Below are positions 10,301 through 18,173 of a DNA stretch of 64,000 bases, in pieces (the stretch's first letter is position 1; every line of letters begins with the position of its first letter). Position numbers and translations under genes: made by a program. Location of the stretch: positions 1,612,001 to 1,676,000 of the forward strand of contig NZ_CP045245.1 of the NCBI RefSeq assembly GCF_009720485.1, written 5' to 3'. The DNA is from Cellulomonas sp. JZ18 (GTDB taxonomy: Bacteria > Actinomycetota > Actinomycetes > Actinomycetales > Cellulomonadaceae). A model generated the notes under the pieces. The model ran no database searches. It was not told where the DNA came from and saw nothing but the letters and a program-made list of their open reading frames with translations.

Positions 10301-11354
10301 GTACTCCGGTCCGTACGACGTGCGCTGGACCGTCACCGACGGGTCCGGCCTGGTCAGCGCCGAGGCCCTGCTGGCCGTGACGGTCGACCCGGTCGCGCCC
10401 GACGAGGGCACCGGCGGGCCGGCCCGGCAGCCGGGCACCACGGGCCGCCCTGTCGCCGGTCCGACCCCGCAGCCGTCCGGCACGGGTCCCTTCCGGTTCG
10501 TCATCGTCACGCCGCCCGCGCCCGCGCAGGGCACCGCGACGATCGACCCCGACACGGGTGTCGTCACGTTCGACCCGGCGCCGGGCTTCAGCGGCGAGGT
10601 CGACGTGGAGTACGCCGCGACGGACGCCCGGGGCGTGACGTCGGACCCCGCGACGGTGACGTTCCGCATCGCGCCGCTCGCGGCGCCGACGGGGGACACG
10701 TCCCCGGGCTCGCCGGGCACGCCGGCCCGGACGGGTGCGGGCACGCCGACGACGCTGCCGCTGCCGGCCCCGGTCGGCACCGGCCCGTTCACCTGGGAGC
10801 TCGTGGACGGCCCGACGTCGGACCAGGGCACCGCGACGATCGACCCGCGCACCGGTGAGGTCACCTTCGTGCCGGCGCCCGGCTTCAGCGGCGAGGTCGC
10901 GCTGCGGTACCGGGTGGTCGACGGCGCGGGGGTGCCGAGCGCACCGCAGACGCTGCGGATCGACGTCGCCCCGACGGTGACGCCGGGGCCGACGACGGGC
11001 ACCGTGGTCTCCGGCGGGAGCACCACGCTGCAGCTCCCGACGCCCGTGGGTCGCGCACCGTTCACGTGGACGGTGATCGACGGGCCCACCTCCGAGCAGG
11101 GGACCGTGACGATCGACCCGGCGACGGGACGGCTCACGTTCGTCGCGGCCCCGGGCTACACCGGCACCGTGCGCATCACGTACGCCGTCAGCGACGCGGA
11201 CGGTGTGCGCAGCGAGGTCCTGTCGGCGGCGGTCGAGGTCCGGGCCGCACTGGCGGTGACGGGCGCGGGCGCGCTCGTGCCCGCGGGGCTGGCGGTGCTC
11301 CTGCTCGCGCTCGGCGCGGGCCTGGTGGTGACGGTCCGGCGCCGGCAGGCCTGA
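7380..11354 (+). CDS. Secreted L-type lectin/Ig-repeat surface protein with LAVTG sorting signal
   Basis: The 1324-residue protein is exported and probably attached to the cell wall. Residues 1-60 are an Arg-rich leader plus hydrophobic core ending near AVAAGTG. Residues 63-335 resemble an L-type (legume) lectin fold (GLDITFNQYQWGG, DGITFFLTDG, IGLDVYGNY, ending EINFLQVE). Residues 338-471 resemble a DUF11-type beta domain with an odd Cys pair. Nine Ig/cadherin-like repeats of about 86-100 residues follow (about 495-1289), each opening with G(T/R)(G/A)P and most closing with a YxVxDxxG strand. The C-terminus is LAVTG (1291-1295), a hydrophobic helix and RRRQA, the pattern used by class E sortases. 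AAGGA (7370-7374) is the ribosome site. A carbohydrate-binding or adhesion role is inferred; the ligand is unknown. Confidence 0.85.
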   Translation: MRSLLPQALRARARSAGAPRARHRGAPDRRWQALAAVTAVVAVAVAAAGLGRPDAAVAAGTGTVLLTDDFRSATTLASSYVVGGTNFTPCLTAGTSTSSRPVPGCGSAADPNGEGALRLTANVNDQAGFLLYDKALPTKAGLDITFNQYQWGGTLADGITFFLTDGRYTLSRAGAFGGSLGYHHQTTGADGVANALLGIGLDVYGNYTRETNDTARCGTQHTSSVLQPNTVAIRGPGNGKQRYCLLGPAVAAPELATRSGSTRPSPVTVRIVVDPPSTANPRVSVYLNTRLVTSVPQPAELATAPTFKFGWGASTGGQNDFHEINFLQVESVQPIRSDLALTASTTPVASGDTATVSLTARTDAASGPVPANEPVVVTADAPEGTSYGTATGAGWDCSASTPTRVSCTRTSTTAVDPGTTLPTVTVPLTRTAVGSSGRSTVVAQVSAASDDTELALDNTASAEVRWNPVVAPVEAPATVASATPADAVVEPAVVGTAPFTVEVVENQTPAVGTVVVVDGRLVLRPAAGASGDLRATYRVTDADGGVSGTATVSMRVAPVAPAGTATTTAGRDASTTLDAVVGTGPVTAQVVARGAHLSAASVSVDGSGRPVVVVTPEEGWSGTETVTYRVLDATGVPSAPATVTVLVRPVAGDAALEGVLDADGEATVTATLPAGTGTGPLTYTLVGDGDLGGARATLTPSGTLTVVADTGASGASTVRYTVSDGSGTSDEATVDVVIRPYLGTVPDVAGIADAPATSQAPALRGTGPVTWETSTPTGTSVSVAPDGAVTLDPRGRSGTFDVSLVARDADGEPSATRVVRFVVAPVAVPVDGETTAAQEPAATVLTPAAPTGTGPFTLSVATGLPPALGTVAVDAAGTGLAITPAPGVSGTLSATYVVVDAAGLTSAPVRAELRVRPAVAGSSAHVPSGAATAVPLPVPTGTGPFTWTVTSAGPDEACTVEVVDGVATVRAAATYSGPYDVRWTVTDGSGLVSAEALLAVTVDPVAPDEGTGGPARQPGTTGRPVAGPTPQPSGTGPFRFVIVTPPAPAQGTATIDPDTGVVTFDPAPGFSGEVDVEYAATDARGVTSDPATVTFRIAPLAAPTGDTSPGSPGTPARTGAGTPTTLPLPAPVGTGPFTWELVDGPTSDQGTATIDPRTGEVTFVPAPGFSGEVALRYRVVDGAGVPSAPQTLRIDVAPTVTPGPTTGTVVSGGSTTLQLPTPVGRAPFTWTVIDGPTSEQGTVTIDPATGRLTFVAAPGYTGTVRITYAVSDADGVRSEVLSAAVEVRAALAVTGAGALVPAGLAVLLLALGAGLVVTVRRRQA
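8862..11245 (+). repeat. Nine diverged Ig/cadherin-like repeat units inside the lectin gene
   Basis: Repeat starts, marked by codons for GTGPF-type motifs, fall near 8862, 9121, 9403, 9672, 9943, 10201, 10480, 10778 and 11046, a period of about 260-300 bp. The units are clear at protein level but diverged in DNA. The last two (ELVDGPTSDQGTATIDP and TVIDGPTSEQGTVTIDP) are the most alike, suggesting the most recent duplication is at the C-terminal end. Confidence 0.75.
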
Positions 11355-11365
11355 CCCACGCGTAC

Positions 11366-11399
11366 GACGGCGGGCGGCCCTCCGGGGTCGCCCGCCGTC
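11366..11399 (+). terminator. Hairpin terminator after the lectin gene
   Basis: Perfect 11-bp stem (GACGGCGGGCG at 11366-11376 pairing with 11389-11399) with a 12-nt loop, 12 nt after the stop codon. It has no T-run, as is common for GC-rich actinobacterial terminators. Confidence 0.6.
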
Positions 11400-11460
11400 C
11401 TGCTGTCCGGACCACGCCGCCGGCTGGTGCCGCACGGAGGCCGGACCTACGCTCGATCGG

Positions 11461-12711
11461 GTGACGGCGCAGACGCAGGGGCCCACGCCGGTCGCGGCGG
11501 CTGCCGCCACCTGCCCCGTGCGCAAGCTCGCCCAGCCCGACGACGCGCTGACCCCGGACCTGGAGCCCGTGGACGGGCCGGGGGAGCGGTGGCGCATCCG
11601 CTCGTTCGAGCTCGCGCGGGCGGTGCTGCGCCACGCCGACGCGACCCGCCAGGCCGGGTTCAACGCGGAGGACTTCGGCAGCGGCGGCGGCCTCGCCATC
11701 CGGCCGCCGATCCTCTACCTCGAGGGCGACCCGCACCACGCGCAGCGCCGGGCCGCGGCCCGCTTCTTCGCCCCGCGCACGGTCGAGGGCTACCGGCCGT
11801 GGATGGAGGAGACCGCCGAGCGGCTGGTCGCGCAGGTGCGCACGGACGGCTGGACGGACCTGACGCGGCTGGCGATGCGGATGGCGATGGAGGTCGCCTC
11901 GCGCGTGATCGGCCTGGACCGCGCCGCGTCGGGCGGGATGCACCGTCGTCTCGACACCTTCTTCGAGCCCGACGCGTCCACGGCACGCACACCGCTCGCC
12001 CGGTGGCGCGCGCTGAACCGCAGCACCGCCATGCTGCGGTTCTTCCTGCTCGACGTGAAGCCGGCCGTCCGGGCGCGGCGTCGGCAGCGCCGCGACGACC
12101 TCATCAGCCGCCTCCTGGACGACGGCTACAGCGACGTCGACATCCTCACCGAGTGCGTGACGTACGCGGCCGCCGGCATGGTGACCACGCGCGAGCTCAT
12201 CTCCGTCGCCGTGTGGCACCTGCTCGACGACGACGCGCTGCGCGCCCGCTACCGCGCGGCGGACCGGGAGGGCCGCGTCTCCGTGCTCGACGAGGTGCTG
12301 CGGCTCGAGCCGGTCATCGGGCACATCCTGCGGCGCACGACCGCGCCGCTGACCCTCGACGGCCCGCAGGGCCCGGTGGAGGTGCCGGTCGGCACGCTGC
12401 TCGACATCGACGTCCGTGCGGCCAACGCGGACGCCCGCACGGCCGGGGCGCAGCCGCTGGCCCTCTGCCCGGCGCGGCCCCTGCCGCGCGCGGTCCCGCC
12501 GTCGCTGCTCGGCTTCGGCGACGGGCACCACAAGTGCCCCGGTGCACCGCTCGCGCTCATGGAGTCCGAGATCTTCGTCAGCGCGCTGCTGCGCGACGAC
12601 CTCGCCGCCGCCGGCCCGCCGCACGTGCGGTGGAACGACGTCAGCCAGGGCTACGACCTCGTGCGGCTGCGGGTGCGGCGCGTCCCGGCGAGGGTGCGCC
12701 GGGGAGGATGA
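11461..12711 (+). CDS. Cytochrome P450-like monooxygenase
   Basis: The 416-residue protein has P450 hallmarks: an I-helix motif AAGMVTTRE (about residue 237), ExxR in EVLRLEP (about 277), and the haem loop GFGDGHHKCPG with C359 as the expected thiolate ligand. It has no signal peptide or membrane anchor, so it is a soluble class I bacterial enzyme needing external ferredoxin and reductase, neither encoded nearby. The meander segment before the haem loop (AGAQPLALCPARPLPR) lacks the usual FDPxRF pattern, so it belongs to a divergent family. The GTG start lies 7 nt after a TACGCT -10 element (11448-11453), likely leaderless. The substrate is unknown. Confidence 0.85.
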   Translation: MTAQTQGPTPVAAAAATCPVRKLAQPDDALTPDLEPVDGPGERWRIRSFELARAVLRHADATRQAGFNAEDFGSGGGLAIRPPILYLEGDPHHAQRRAAARFFAPRTVEGYRPWMEETAERLVAQVRTDGWTDLTRLAMRMAMEVASRVIGLDRAASGGMHRRLDTFFEPDASTARTPLARWRALNRSTAMLRFFLLDVKPAVRARRRQRRDDLISRLLDDGYSDVDILTECVTYAAAGMVTTRELISVAVWHLLDDDALRARYRAADREGRVSVLDEVLRLEPVIGHILRRTTAPLTLDGPQGPVEVPVGTLLDIDVRAANADARTAGAQPLALCPARPLPRAVPPSLLGFGDGHHKCPGAPLALMESEIFVSALLRDDLAAAGPPHVRWNDVSQGYDLVRLRVRRVPARVRRGG

Positions 12712-12723
12712 CGCGGGTCCGTG

Positions 12724-13086
12724 TCAGGTCTGCACTGCCGCGCGGAACGCCTCCCACCGGCCGGCGTCCGCCGCCTCGTGGTCCAGCCGGTCGAGGTGCT
12801 GCGCGAACGCGGAGGCGATGCCCTCGCGGTTCCACGTCGAGCCCCAGTCGGCGCCCAGGTGGCGCAGCGCCCGGCGGAGGTCGAGGGGCTGCGTGCCGGG
12901 CGCGGTCGAGCGCAGGTTCCCGTCGAGCTCGCCGTGGAAGACCCACGCCAGGAGCGTCAACCGGTCCGTCGCCGCCGTGCACGCCGGGACGCCGTGGTCG
13001 CCGACGTGCGACTCGACGAGCCGGAGCCGGCCCGCCGCGAGGTGGGACGCGCACGCCTGTGCGATGACGGTCTCGACCTCGTGCAT
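12724..13086 (-). CDS. Hypothetical protein, 120 aa
   Basis: I do not recognise this family. The predicted 120-residue protein is soluble, with a His/Cys-containing N-terminal half (MHEVETVIAQACASHL, ESHVGDHGVPAC) and a helical C-terminal half (GIASAFAQHLDRLDHEAADA). No membrane segment or signal peptide is visible. ATG 13086 was chosen because a GAGGAG ribosome site precedes it at normal spacing; a longer in-frame ORF to 13191 lacks such support. It is convergent with the P450 gene (12 nt apart) and upstream of nothing on its strand, so it looks monocistronic. Confidence 0.6.
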   Translation of the reverse strand: MHEVETVIAQACASHLAAGRLRLVESHVGDHGVPACTAATDRLTLLAWVFHGELDGNLRSTAPGTQPLDLRRALRHLGADWGSTWNREGIASAFAQHLDRLDHEAADAGRWEAFRAAVQT

Positions 13087-13173
13087 GCGGCTCCTCGTCC
13101 GGTCGCCGGCGGTGCCCGGCCACGCGCGAGCGTAGCGGGGGCGGCTGCCCGGCAGCACCACGGCCGGAGACGA

Positions 13174-13210
13174 CGGCACCCCCGCCGCCACGCGGGCGAC
13201 GGGGGTGCCG
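13174..13210 (-). terminator. Hairpin terminator of glnA1
   Basis: Perfect 11-bp stem (CGGCACCCCCG at 13174-13184 with 13200-13210) and a 15-nt loop, 47 nt past the glnA1 stop codon. Confidence 0.65.
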
Positions 13211-13257
13211 GTACTGCGGGCCCACGGCCCCTGGGAGCAGCCAGGGACCGCGGACGA

Positions 13258-14682
13258 TCACACGTCGAAGTAGAGCTCGAACTCGTGCGGGTGGGGCCGC
13301 AGACGGATCGGGTCCACCTCGGCGGAGCGCTTGTAGTCGATCCAGGTCTGGATCAGGTCGGGCGTGAACACGTTGCCCGCCGTCAGCCAGTCGTGGTCGG
13401 CCTCGAGGTTGTCCAGGACCTCGGCGAGCGTGCCGGGGACCTGCTGGATGAGCGCGTGCTCCTCGGGGGGCAGCTCGTACAGGTCCTTGTCGACCGGCTC
13501 CGGCGGCTCGATGCGGTTCTGGATGCCGTCGAGACCGGCCATGAGCATGGCCGCGAACGCGAGGTACGGGTTGCTCGACGGGTCCGGCACGCGGAACTCG
13601 ATGCGCTTGGCCTTCGGGTTCGAGCCCGTGACGGGGATGCGGATGCACGCGGAGCGGTTGCGCGCCGAGTACACGAGGTTGACCGGGGCCTCGAACCCGG
13701 GGACCAGGCGGTGGTAGGAGTTCACCGTCGGGTTGGTGAACGCGAGCAGCGCCGGCGCGTGCTTGAGCAGGCCGCCGATGTACCAGCGGGCGATGTCCGA
13801 GAGGCCGCCGTAGCCCTTCTCGTCGAAGAACAGCGGCTCGCCGTCCTTCCACAGCGACTGGTGCACGTGCATGCCCGACCCATTGTCACCGAAGAGCGGC
13901 TTCGGCATGAAGGTCGCCGTGCGGCCGTTGGCGTGCGCGACGTTCTTCACGACGTACTTGAACAGCTGCACCTTGTCGGCCGACTTGGCGAGCGTGTCGA
14001 AGCGGTAGTTGATCTCCGCCTGGCCGGCCGTGCCGACCTCGTGGTGCGCGCGCTCGACCTGCAGGCCCAGGGCGTCGAGCTGCAGCGAGATCTGGTCGCG
14101 CAGGTCGGCGAAGTGGTCGACCGGCGGGACGGGGAAGTAGCCGCCCTTGTAGGGCGTCTTGTGGCCGAGGTTGCCACCCTCCTCGACGCGGCCCGTGTTC
14201 CAGGCGGCCTCGATGGAGTCGATGTAGTAGTACGACGCGTTCTGCTTCGTCTCGAAGCGGACGTCGTCGAAGATGTAGAACTCGGCCTCGGGCGCGAAGA
14301 ACGCGGTGTCCGCGATGCCCGTCGACTTCAGGTACGCCTCGGCCTTCGCGGCGACCTGGCGGGGGTCGCGGCTGTACGGCTCGTCGGTGTACGGGTCGAC
14401 GATGTGGAAGTTGATGTTGAGCGTCTTCTCCGTGCGGAACGGGTCGACGTAGGCCGTCGTCACGTCCGGCACGAGCTTCATGTCCGACTCGTGGATGGCC
14501 TGGAAGCCGCGGATGGACGAGCCGTCGAACATCTGGCCGTCCGTGAAGAAGTCGGCGTCGAGCGAGGCGGCGGGCACGTTGAAGTGCTGCATGACGCCCG
14601 GCAGGTCGCAGAACCGCACGTCGACGAACTTGACGTCCTCGTTCTTGATGAACGCCAGGACTTCCTCTGGCTTGGTGAACAT
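13258..14682 (-). CDS. glnA: Glutamine synthetase type I (adenylylatable GlnA1)
   Basis: The main ammonium-assimilating glutamine synthetase, 474 residues, expected to form a cytosolic dodecamer. Family motifs are complete: [64 protein letters not shown] and the adenylylation loop DLYELPPEE, whose Tyr is the GlnE target. ATG 14682 ([11 protein letters not shown]) was chosen over an upstream in-frame start at 14778 because GAGGAG precedes it at proper spacing and it matches the family N-terminus. A GlnR-type operator lies at 14768-14803, about 85-120 bp upstream, so transcription is probably nitrogen-controlled. A strong hairpin follows the gene. Confidence 0.97.
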   Translation of the reverse strand: MFTKPEEVLAFIKNEDVKFVDVRFCDLPGVMQHFNVPAASLDADFFTDGQMFDGSSIRGFQAIHESDMKLVPDVTTAYVDPFRTEKTLNINFHIVDPYTDEPYSRDPRQVAAKAEAYLKSTGIADTAFFAPEAEFYIFDDVRFETKQNASYYYIDSIEAAWNTGRVEEGGNLGHKTPYKGGYFPVPPVDHFADLRDQISLQLDALGLQVERAHHEVGTAGQAEINYRFDTLAKSADKVQLFKYVVKNVAHANGRTATFMPKPLFGDNGSGMHVHQSLWKDGEPLFFDEKGYGGLSDIARWYIGGLLKHAPALLAFTNPTVNSYHRLVPGFEAPVNLVYSARNRSACIRIPVTGSNPKAKRIEFRVPDPSSNPYLAFAAMLMAGLDGIQNRIEPPEPVDKDLYELPPEEHALIQQVPGTLAEVLDNLEADHDWLTAGNVFTPDLIQTWIDYKRSAEVDPIRLRPHPHEFELYFDV

Positions 14683-14767
14683 CCGCTGCTCCTCGGGTGG
14701 GGGGTGCCCGGTCGGCCCGGGCGTCCCCGAGGCTAGGAGTGCAGGGTTTCCCGGCCGTGCCGCGCTT

Positions 14768-14803
14768 GTTTCCGTCACGTTACGCAGGCTGCCGCCGTGT
14801 AAC
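14768..14803 (-). promoter_or_regulatory. GlnR-type operator upstream of glnA1
   Basis: On the glnA1 strand, positions 14783-14768 read GTAACGTGACGGAAAC, an exact match to the GlnR half-box pair gTnAC-N6-GaAAC. A second, weaker pair (GTTAC-N6-GCAGC, 14803-14788) lies 20 nt upstream, giving the tandem four-box layout known from Streptomyces and mycobacterial nitrogen genes. GlnR itself is not in the window. Confidence 0.75.
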
Positions 14804-14860
14804 GATCGGTCGAACTCCTGGTCGGGCGTCCGACCCGTGGACGCGACCTAGGCTGGGGGC

Positions 14861-15364
14861 ATGGCGACGCGCGACTCCATGGGCTCCTGGCTCGACGGCG
14901 GGCCCGGCGGTCCCGGCGGGGGCGACGACCGCGAGGGGACGGGGCTCGACCTGCCGGCCGAGGGCCCGGGGTCGCTCGCGCGTCTGCCGCGGCGCCTCGC
15001 CGCGCTCGCGGTCGACTGGGTCGCGTGCCTCGCCGTGTCGGCCGTGCTGTTCCCCGTCGCGTCCGACGGCCTGTACCTGCTCCGCGGGCACCAGCTCGCG
15101 ACGCTCGGCGTCTTCGCGGTGGAGAACCTCGTGCTGGTGGGGGCGCTCGGGACGACCCTCGGGCACCGGCTGCTCGGCATGCGCGTCGTCCCGGTCGACG
15201 GCACCGCCCGCGGGGGAGGGGCCGTCGCGGCGGGCGTCCCGGGCCTGCTGCGCGGGCTCGTGCGGTCGGTGCTGCTGTGCCTCGTCATCCCCGCGGCGGT
15301 GTGGGACGCGGACGGCCGCGGACTGCACGACCGCGCCGCCGGAACGGCGCTCGTCCGGCGCTGA
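14861..15364 (+). CDS. RDD family membrane protein
   Basis: The 167-residue protein has a Gly/Asp-rich cytosolic N-terminus (about 1-40), then RLPRRLAALAVDWVACLAV (Arg-Arg-Asp type RDD signature at the start of the first membrane helix), a second helix around residues 75-95, GHRLLGMRVV and a third helix (GLVRSVLLCLVIPAAVW) ending in LHDRAAGT. RDD proteins are small membrane proteins of largely unknown function, some linked to ion homeostasis. Its place beside glnA1 is shared with mycobacteria. ATG 14861 lies 6 nt after TAGGCT (14849-14854), likely leaderless. Confidence 0.85.
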   Translation: MATRDSMGSWLDGGPGGPGGGDDREGTGLDLPAEGPGSLARLPRRLAALAVDWVACLAVSAVLFPVASDGLYLLRGHQLATLGVFAVENLVLVGALGTTLGHRLLGMRVVPVDGTARGGGAVAAGVPGLLRGLVRSVLLCLVIPAAVWDADGRGLHDRAAGTALVRR

Positions 15365-15384
15365 CGAGGGGGCGCGCACCGCAC

Positions 15385-16143
15385 TCACGCACGCGTCGGT
15401 GCGACCTCCGCGAGGAACGCGTCCACGGCCTCGTGGTAGAGGTCCGACTGGTCGCGGCGCACGCAATGGCCCGCGCCCGGGACGACGACGCGGCGCACCA
15501 GGTCGTTCACGAGGGCGCCGGGAGCCATGGGCGCGTCCGGTGGCACGACGAGCAGGGTCGGCACCCGGAGCGCCTCGAACAGCTCCTCCCAGGCGGGGTC
15601 GCCCAGCCACAGCCCGTGCCGCACGTACGCGCGGTCGACGAGCGGCTTGCACGCGGCCCACGCCTCCGCCTCGGCACGGCTCCAGCGGACCTCGTCCACC
15701 ATCCGGCGCACCGCGGCCGGGAGGTCGCCCAGCGAGTCCAGGAACTGCTCCTGCCCGGCGACGAACACCGGGTCGGGGACGTCCCCCGACGGCCGCGCCG
15801 GGTCCTCCAGCACGAGCGCCGCGACGCGGTCGGGGCACGCGAGCGCCGCGCGCAGTGCGAGCAGCCCGCCGAGCGAGTGGCCGACGAGGACGGCCGGCGC
15901 GGGCAGGGTGCCCACCAGCCGGACGACGTCGCCCAGCAGGACGTCCGGGGCGGCGACCAGCTCCTCGGCGGTGAACCGCGGCGACCGGCCGTGCCCGCGC
16001 AGGTCCGGGGCGTGCACGTCCCAGCGGTCGCCCCAGTGCCGCACGAGGTCCGGCCACGCCGTGCCCGCGTCGGTCAGCCCGTGCACGAGCACGAGCGGGG
16101 GAGCGACGGGACTGCCGTACCGGTGGACCGTCAGGGGCAGCAC
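15385..16143 (-). CDS. Alpha/beta hydrolase
   Basis: The predicted 252-residue cytosolic hydrolase shows the classic order of active-site elements: LVHGLTDAGTAW (oxyanion HG), DLRGHGRSP, the nucleophile elbow GHSLGG, an acidic segment VVPPDAPMAPG and the catalytic His in AGHCVRRD. This is a typical esterase/lipase-like fold; the substrate cannot be predicted. The start is uncertain: GTG 16143 (VLPLTVHRYG) is the best in-frame codon downstream of the DUF4191 stop, although no good ribosome site precedes it. It is the last gene of a rightward-to-leftward run DUF4191-hydrolase with a 29-nt gap. Confidence 0.8.
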   Translation of the reverse strand: MLPLTVHRYGSPVAPPLVLVHGLTDAGTAWPDLVRHWGDRWDVHAPDLRGHGRSPRFTAEELVAAPDVLLGDVVRLVGTLPAPAVLVGHSLGGLLALRAALACPDRVAALVLEDPARPSGDVPDPVFVAGQEQFLDSLGDLPAAVRRMVDEVRWSRAEAEAWAACKPLVDRAYVRHGLWLGDPAWEELFEALRVPTLLVVPPDAPMAPGALVNDLVRRVVVPGAGHCVRRDQSDLYHEAVDAFLAEVAPTRA

Positions 16144-16172
16144 GACGAGGAGGCTACCGGGGCGCCCCGGGG

Positions 16173-16922
16173 TCAGCGGCCGCGCATGCCCTTGCGGTCG
16201 GGGCGCGCGCGCGTGGGGTCGATGCCCTTCGGCACCGGGAGCCGGGCGCCGCCCAGCGCGGTGAGCCGGCGCAGGACCTCGGCGACCTCCTGCTTGGTCA
16301 GCTGGGGCTTGAGCTTCTGCACCGTGCGGGGCAGCTTGCGCAGCGACACCTGGCCCTCGCCGTTGCCGACCTGGATGACGTGCACGGGCGCACCGGAGAC
16401 CACGCGCGCGGTGCGCTTGCGCTCGGACTCGAGCAGCTTGGCGATGCGGTGCGCGGGGCCCTCGCCGACGAGCACGACCCCGGGCCGGCCGACGCCGCGG
16501 AACACCATGTCCTGCGTGCGGGGGTCGACGGCGACGGGCTCGTCGCCGAACGTCCAGCCGCGGCGCAGCGTGCCGAGCGCCGCCAGGGCCGCGCCGGGCT
16601 GGCCCTCGATGCGCGAGTACGCGGCGGTCTCCGCACGGCGTGCCAGCACGAACAGCGCGCCGAGCACCGCGAACGGGATGCTGAGCAGCAGCACGTAGAC
16701 GACGCTCTCGGTCAGCAGGCCGATGACGAGGCCGAGGGCGATGACGCCGACGAACACCGCGAGCACGATCCAGGTGACCGCCGGGTCGACCTGGCGCGTC
16801 ATCGTGTAGGCCTGCCACACCTGGTGGTACCAGCGGGTCTTCTTGACCTTGCCCGTCTTGCCCGTCCCCGTGCCGGCGCCGGCGGGGGAGCCCTGCGGGG
16901 AGGTGGAGCGCTCGCGTGCCAT
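16173..16922 (-). CDS. DUF4191 membrane protein
   Basis: The 249-residue protein has a basic, Gly-rich N-terminus (KTGKVKKTRWYHQVWQAY), two adjacent membrane helices (about residues 48-70 and 74-94: TWIVLAVFVGVIALGLVIGL and YVLLLSIPFAVLGALFVLA) and a cytosolic domain with a nuclease-like basic C-terminus. It matches the actinobacterial DUF4191 family found beside glnA1/lipA (Rv2219-like in mycobacteria). Function is unknown. ATG 16922 follows TAGACT (16931-16936) by 8 nt, so it may be leaderless. Confidence 0.8.
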   Translation of the reverse strand: MARERSTSPQGSPAGAGTGTGKTGKVKKTRWYHQVWQAYTMTRQVDPAVTWIVLAVFVGVIALGLVIGLLTESVVYVLLLSIPFAVLGALFVLARRAETAAYSRIEGQPGAALAALGTLRRGWTFGDEPVAVDPRTQDMVFRGVGRPGVVLVGEGPAHRIAKLLESERKRTARVVSGAPVHVIQVGNGEGQVSLRKLPRTVQKLKPQLTKQEVAEVLRRLTALGGARLPVPKGIDPTRARPDRKGMRGR

Positions 16923-16973
16923 GGGCCGTGAGTCTACCGGCGGGCGGGGTGGACCCGGCCCGCCGGCGGCGGC

Positions 16974-17987
16974 TCAGCGGGCCGGCGTGCGCGCGAGCAG
17001 CGCCGACGCCTCCTGGCGGGACGTCGTCGGCTCGCCCAGGTGCGCGAGCGCGTCCGGGATCGGCAGGCCGCGGCGCCGCATCGCCTGGCCCCACAGGCGT
17101 CCGGCCCGGTACGACGAGCGGACCAGCGGGCCGGACATGACGCCGAGGAAGCCGAGGCGCTCCGCCTCGGCGGAGAGCTCGACGAACTCCTCGGGGCGCA
17201 CCCACCGGTCGACGGGGTGGTGCCGCACCGACGGGCGCAGGTACTGCGTGATCGTCACGAGGTCGCACCCGGCCTCGTGCAGGTCGCGCAGCGCGTCGGC
17301 CGCCTCCTGCGTGGTCTCGCCCATGCCGAGGATGAGGTTGGACTTCGTCACCAGGCCCGCCTCGCGTGCCCGCGTGATCACGGACAGGGACCGCTCGTAG
17401 CGGAAGCCAGGACGGATCTGCTTGAAGATGCGCGGCACGGTCTCGAGGTTGTGCGCGAGGACCTCCGGGCGGGACTCGTTGACGACGTCCAGCAGCTCGG
17501 GGACCGCGTTGAAGTCGGGGATGAGCAGCTCGACGCCCGTGCCCGGGTTGAGCGCATGGATCTGGCGGACCGTCTCCGCGTACAGCCACGCCCCGCCGTC
17601 GGGCAGGTCGTCACGCGCGACGCCCGTCACCGTGGAGTACTTCAGGCCCATCGCCTGCACGGACTCCGCGACGCGCCGCGGCTCGTCGGCGTCGAAGGCC
17701 GCCGGCTTGCCGGTGTCGATCTGGCAGAAGTCGCACCGGCGCGTGCACTGGTCGCCGCCGATGAGGAACGTCGCCTCGCGGTCCTCCCAGCACTCGAAGA
17801 TGTTGGGACAGCCCGCCTCCTCGCACACCGTGTGCAGGCCCTCGCGGCGGACCAGGCCCTTGAGCTCGCTGTACTCGGGGCCGGTCGTGGCGCGCGTGCG
17901 GATCCACTCGGGCTTCTTCTCGATGGGGGTGGCGGCGTTGCGCGCCTCCACCCGGAGCATCCGGCGTCCCTCGGGGGCGATCGTCAC
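16974..17987 (-). CDS. lipA: Lipoyl synthase
   Basis: LipA is a radical-SAM enzyme that inserts two sulfur atoms into the octanoyl chain on lipoyl domains of E2 and glycine-cleavage proteins. The 337-residue protein has both clusters: the auxiliary cluster cysteines C55, C60 and C66 ([12 protein letters not shown]) and the SAM cluster cysteines C81, C85 and C88 (CTRRCDFC), plus the C-terminal RSSY serine ligand motif (VRSSYRAG). The GTG start lies 6 nt after TAGTCT (17994-17999), likely leaderless. It works after LipB (18704-19393); an obvious substrate, SucB, is encoded 8 kb away. Confidence 0.97.
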   Translation of the reverse strand: MTIAPEGRRMLRVEARNAATPIEKKPEWIRTRATTGPEYSELKGLVRREGLHTVCEEAGCPNIFECWEDREATFLIGGDQCTRRCDFCQIDTGKPAAFDADEPRRVAESVQAMGLKYSTVTGVARDDLPDGGAWLYAETVRQIHALNPGTGVELLIPDFNAVPELLDVVNESRPEVLAHNLETVPRIFKQIRPGFRYERSLSVITRAREAGLVTKSNLILGMGETTQEAADALRDLHEAGCDLVTITQYLRPSVRHHPVDRWVRPEEFVELSAEAERLGFLGVMSGPLVRSSYRAGRLWGQAMRRRGLPIPDALAHLGEPTTSRQEASALLARTPAR

Positions 17988-18173
17988 GTGGTCAGACTAA
18001 CCCGGGGCACCCGGACGGGAGCGGTGCCGGGGTGTGACGGCGGCCTCGCCCGCGGCGACCCCGGCGAGGACCTCGGTCCCAGGTCCGCGCACCGCGGGCG
18101 ACGGACCCTGGAGGGGAGCCGGGGGCCCGACGACGTGCACCTCCCCGGTGGACCCAGGGGACGAGGTGGCGAC

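Noticed and set aside
8862..11245. CRISPR or DNA satellite in the repeat-rich lectin gene
   Set aside because: The periodicity is about 260-300 bp and exists at protein level only; DNA repeats are diverged and there are no spacers.
7299..11699. 1466-aa open frame on the minus strand opposite the lectin gene
   Set aside because: Composition is Arg/Gly/Asp-rich nonsense caused by third-position GC; the plus strand encodes clear domains, signal peptide and sorting signal.
17988..18173. Possible riboswitch in the lipA/flavodoxin divergent region
   Set aside because: lipA appears leaderless, and I found no known aptamer consensus or stable conserved structure on the flavodoxin side.
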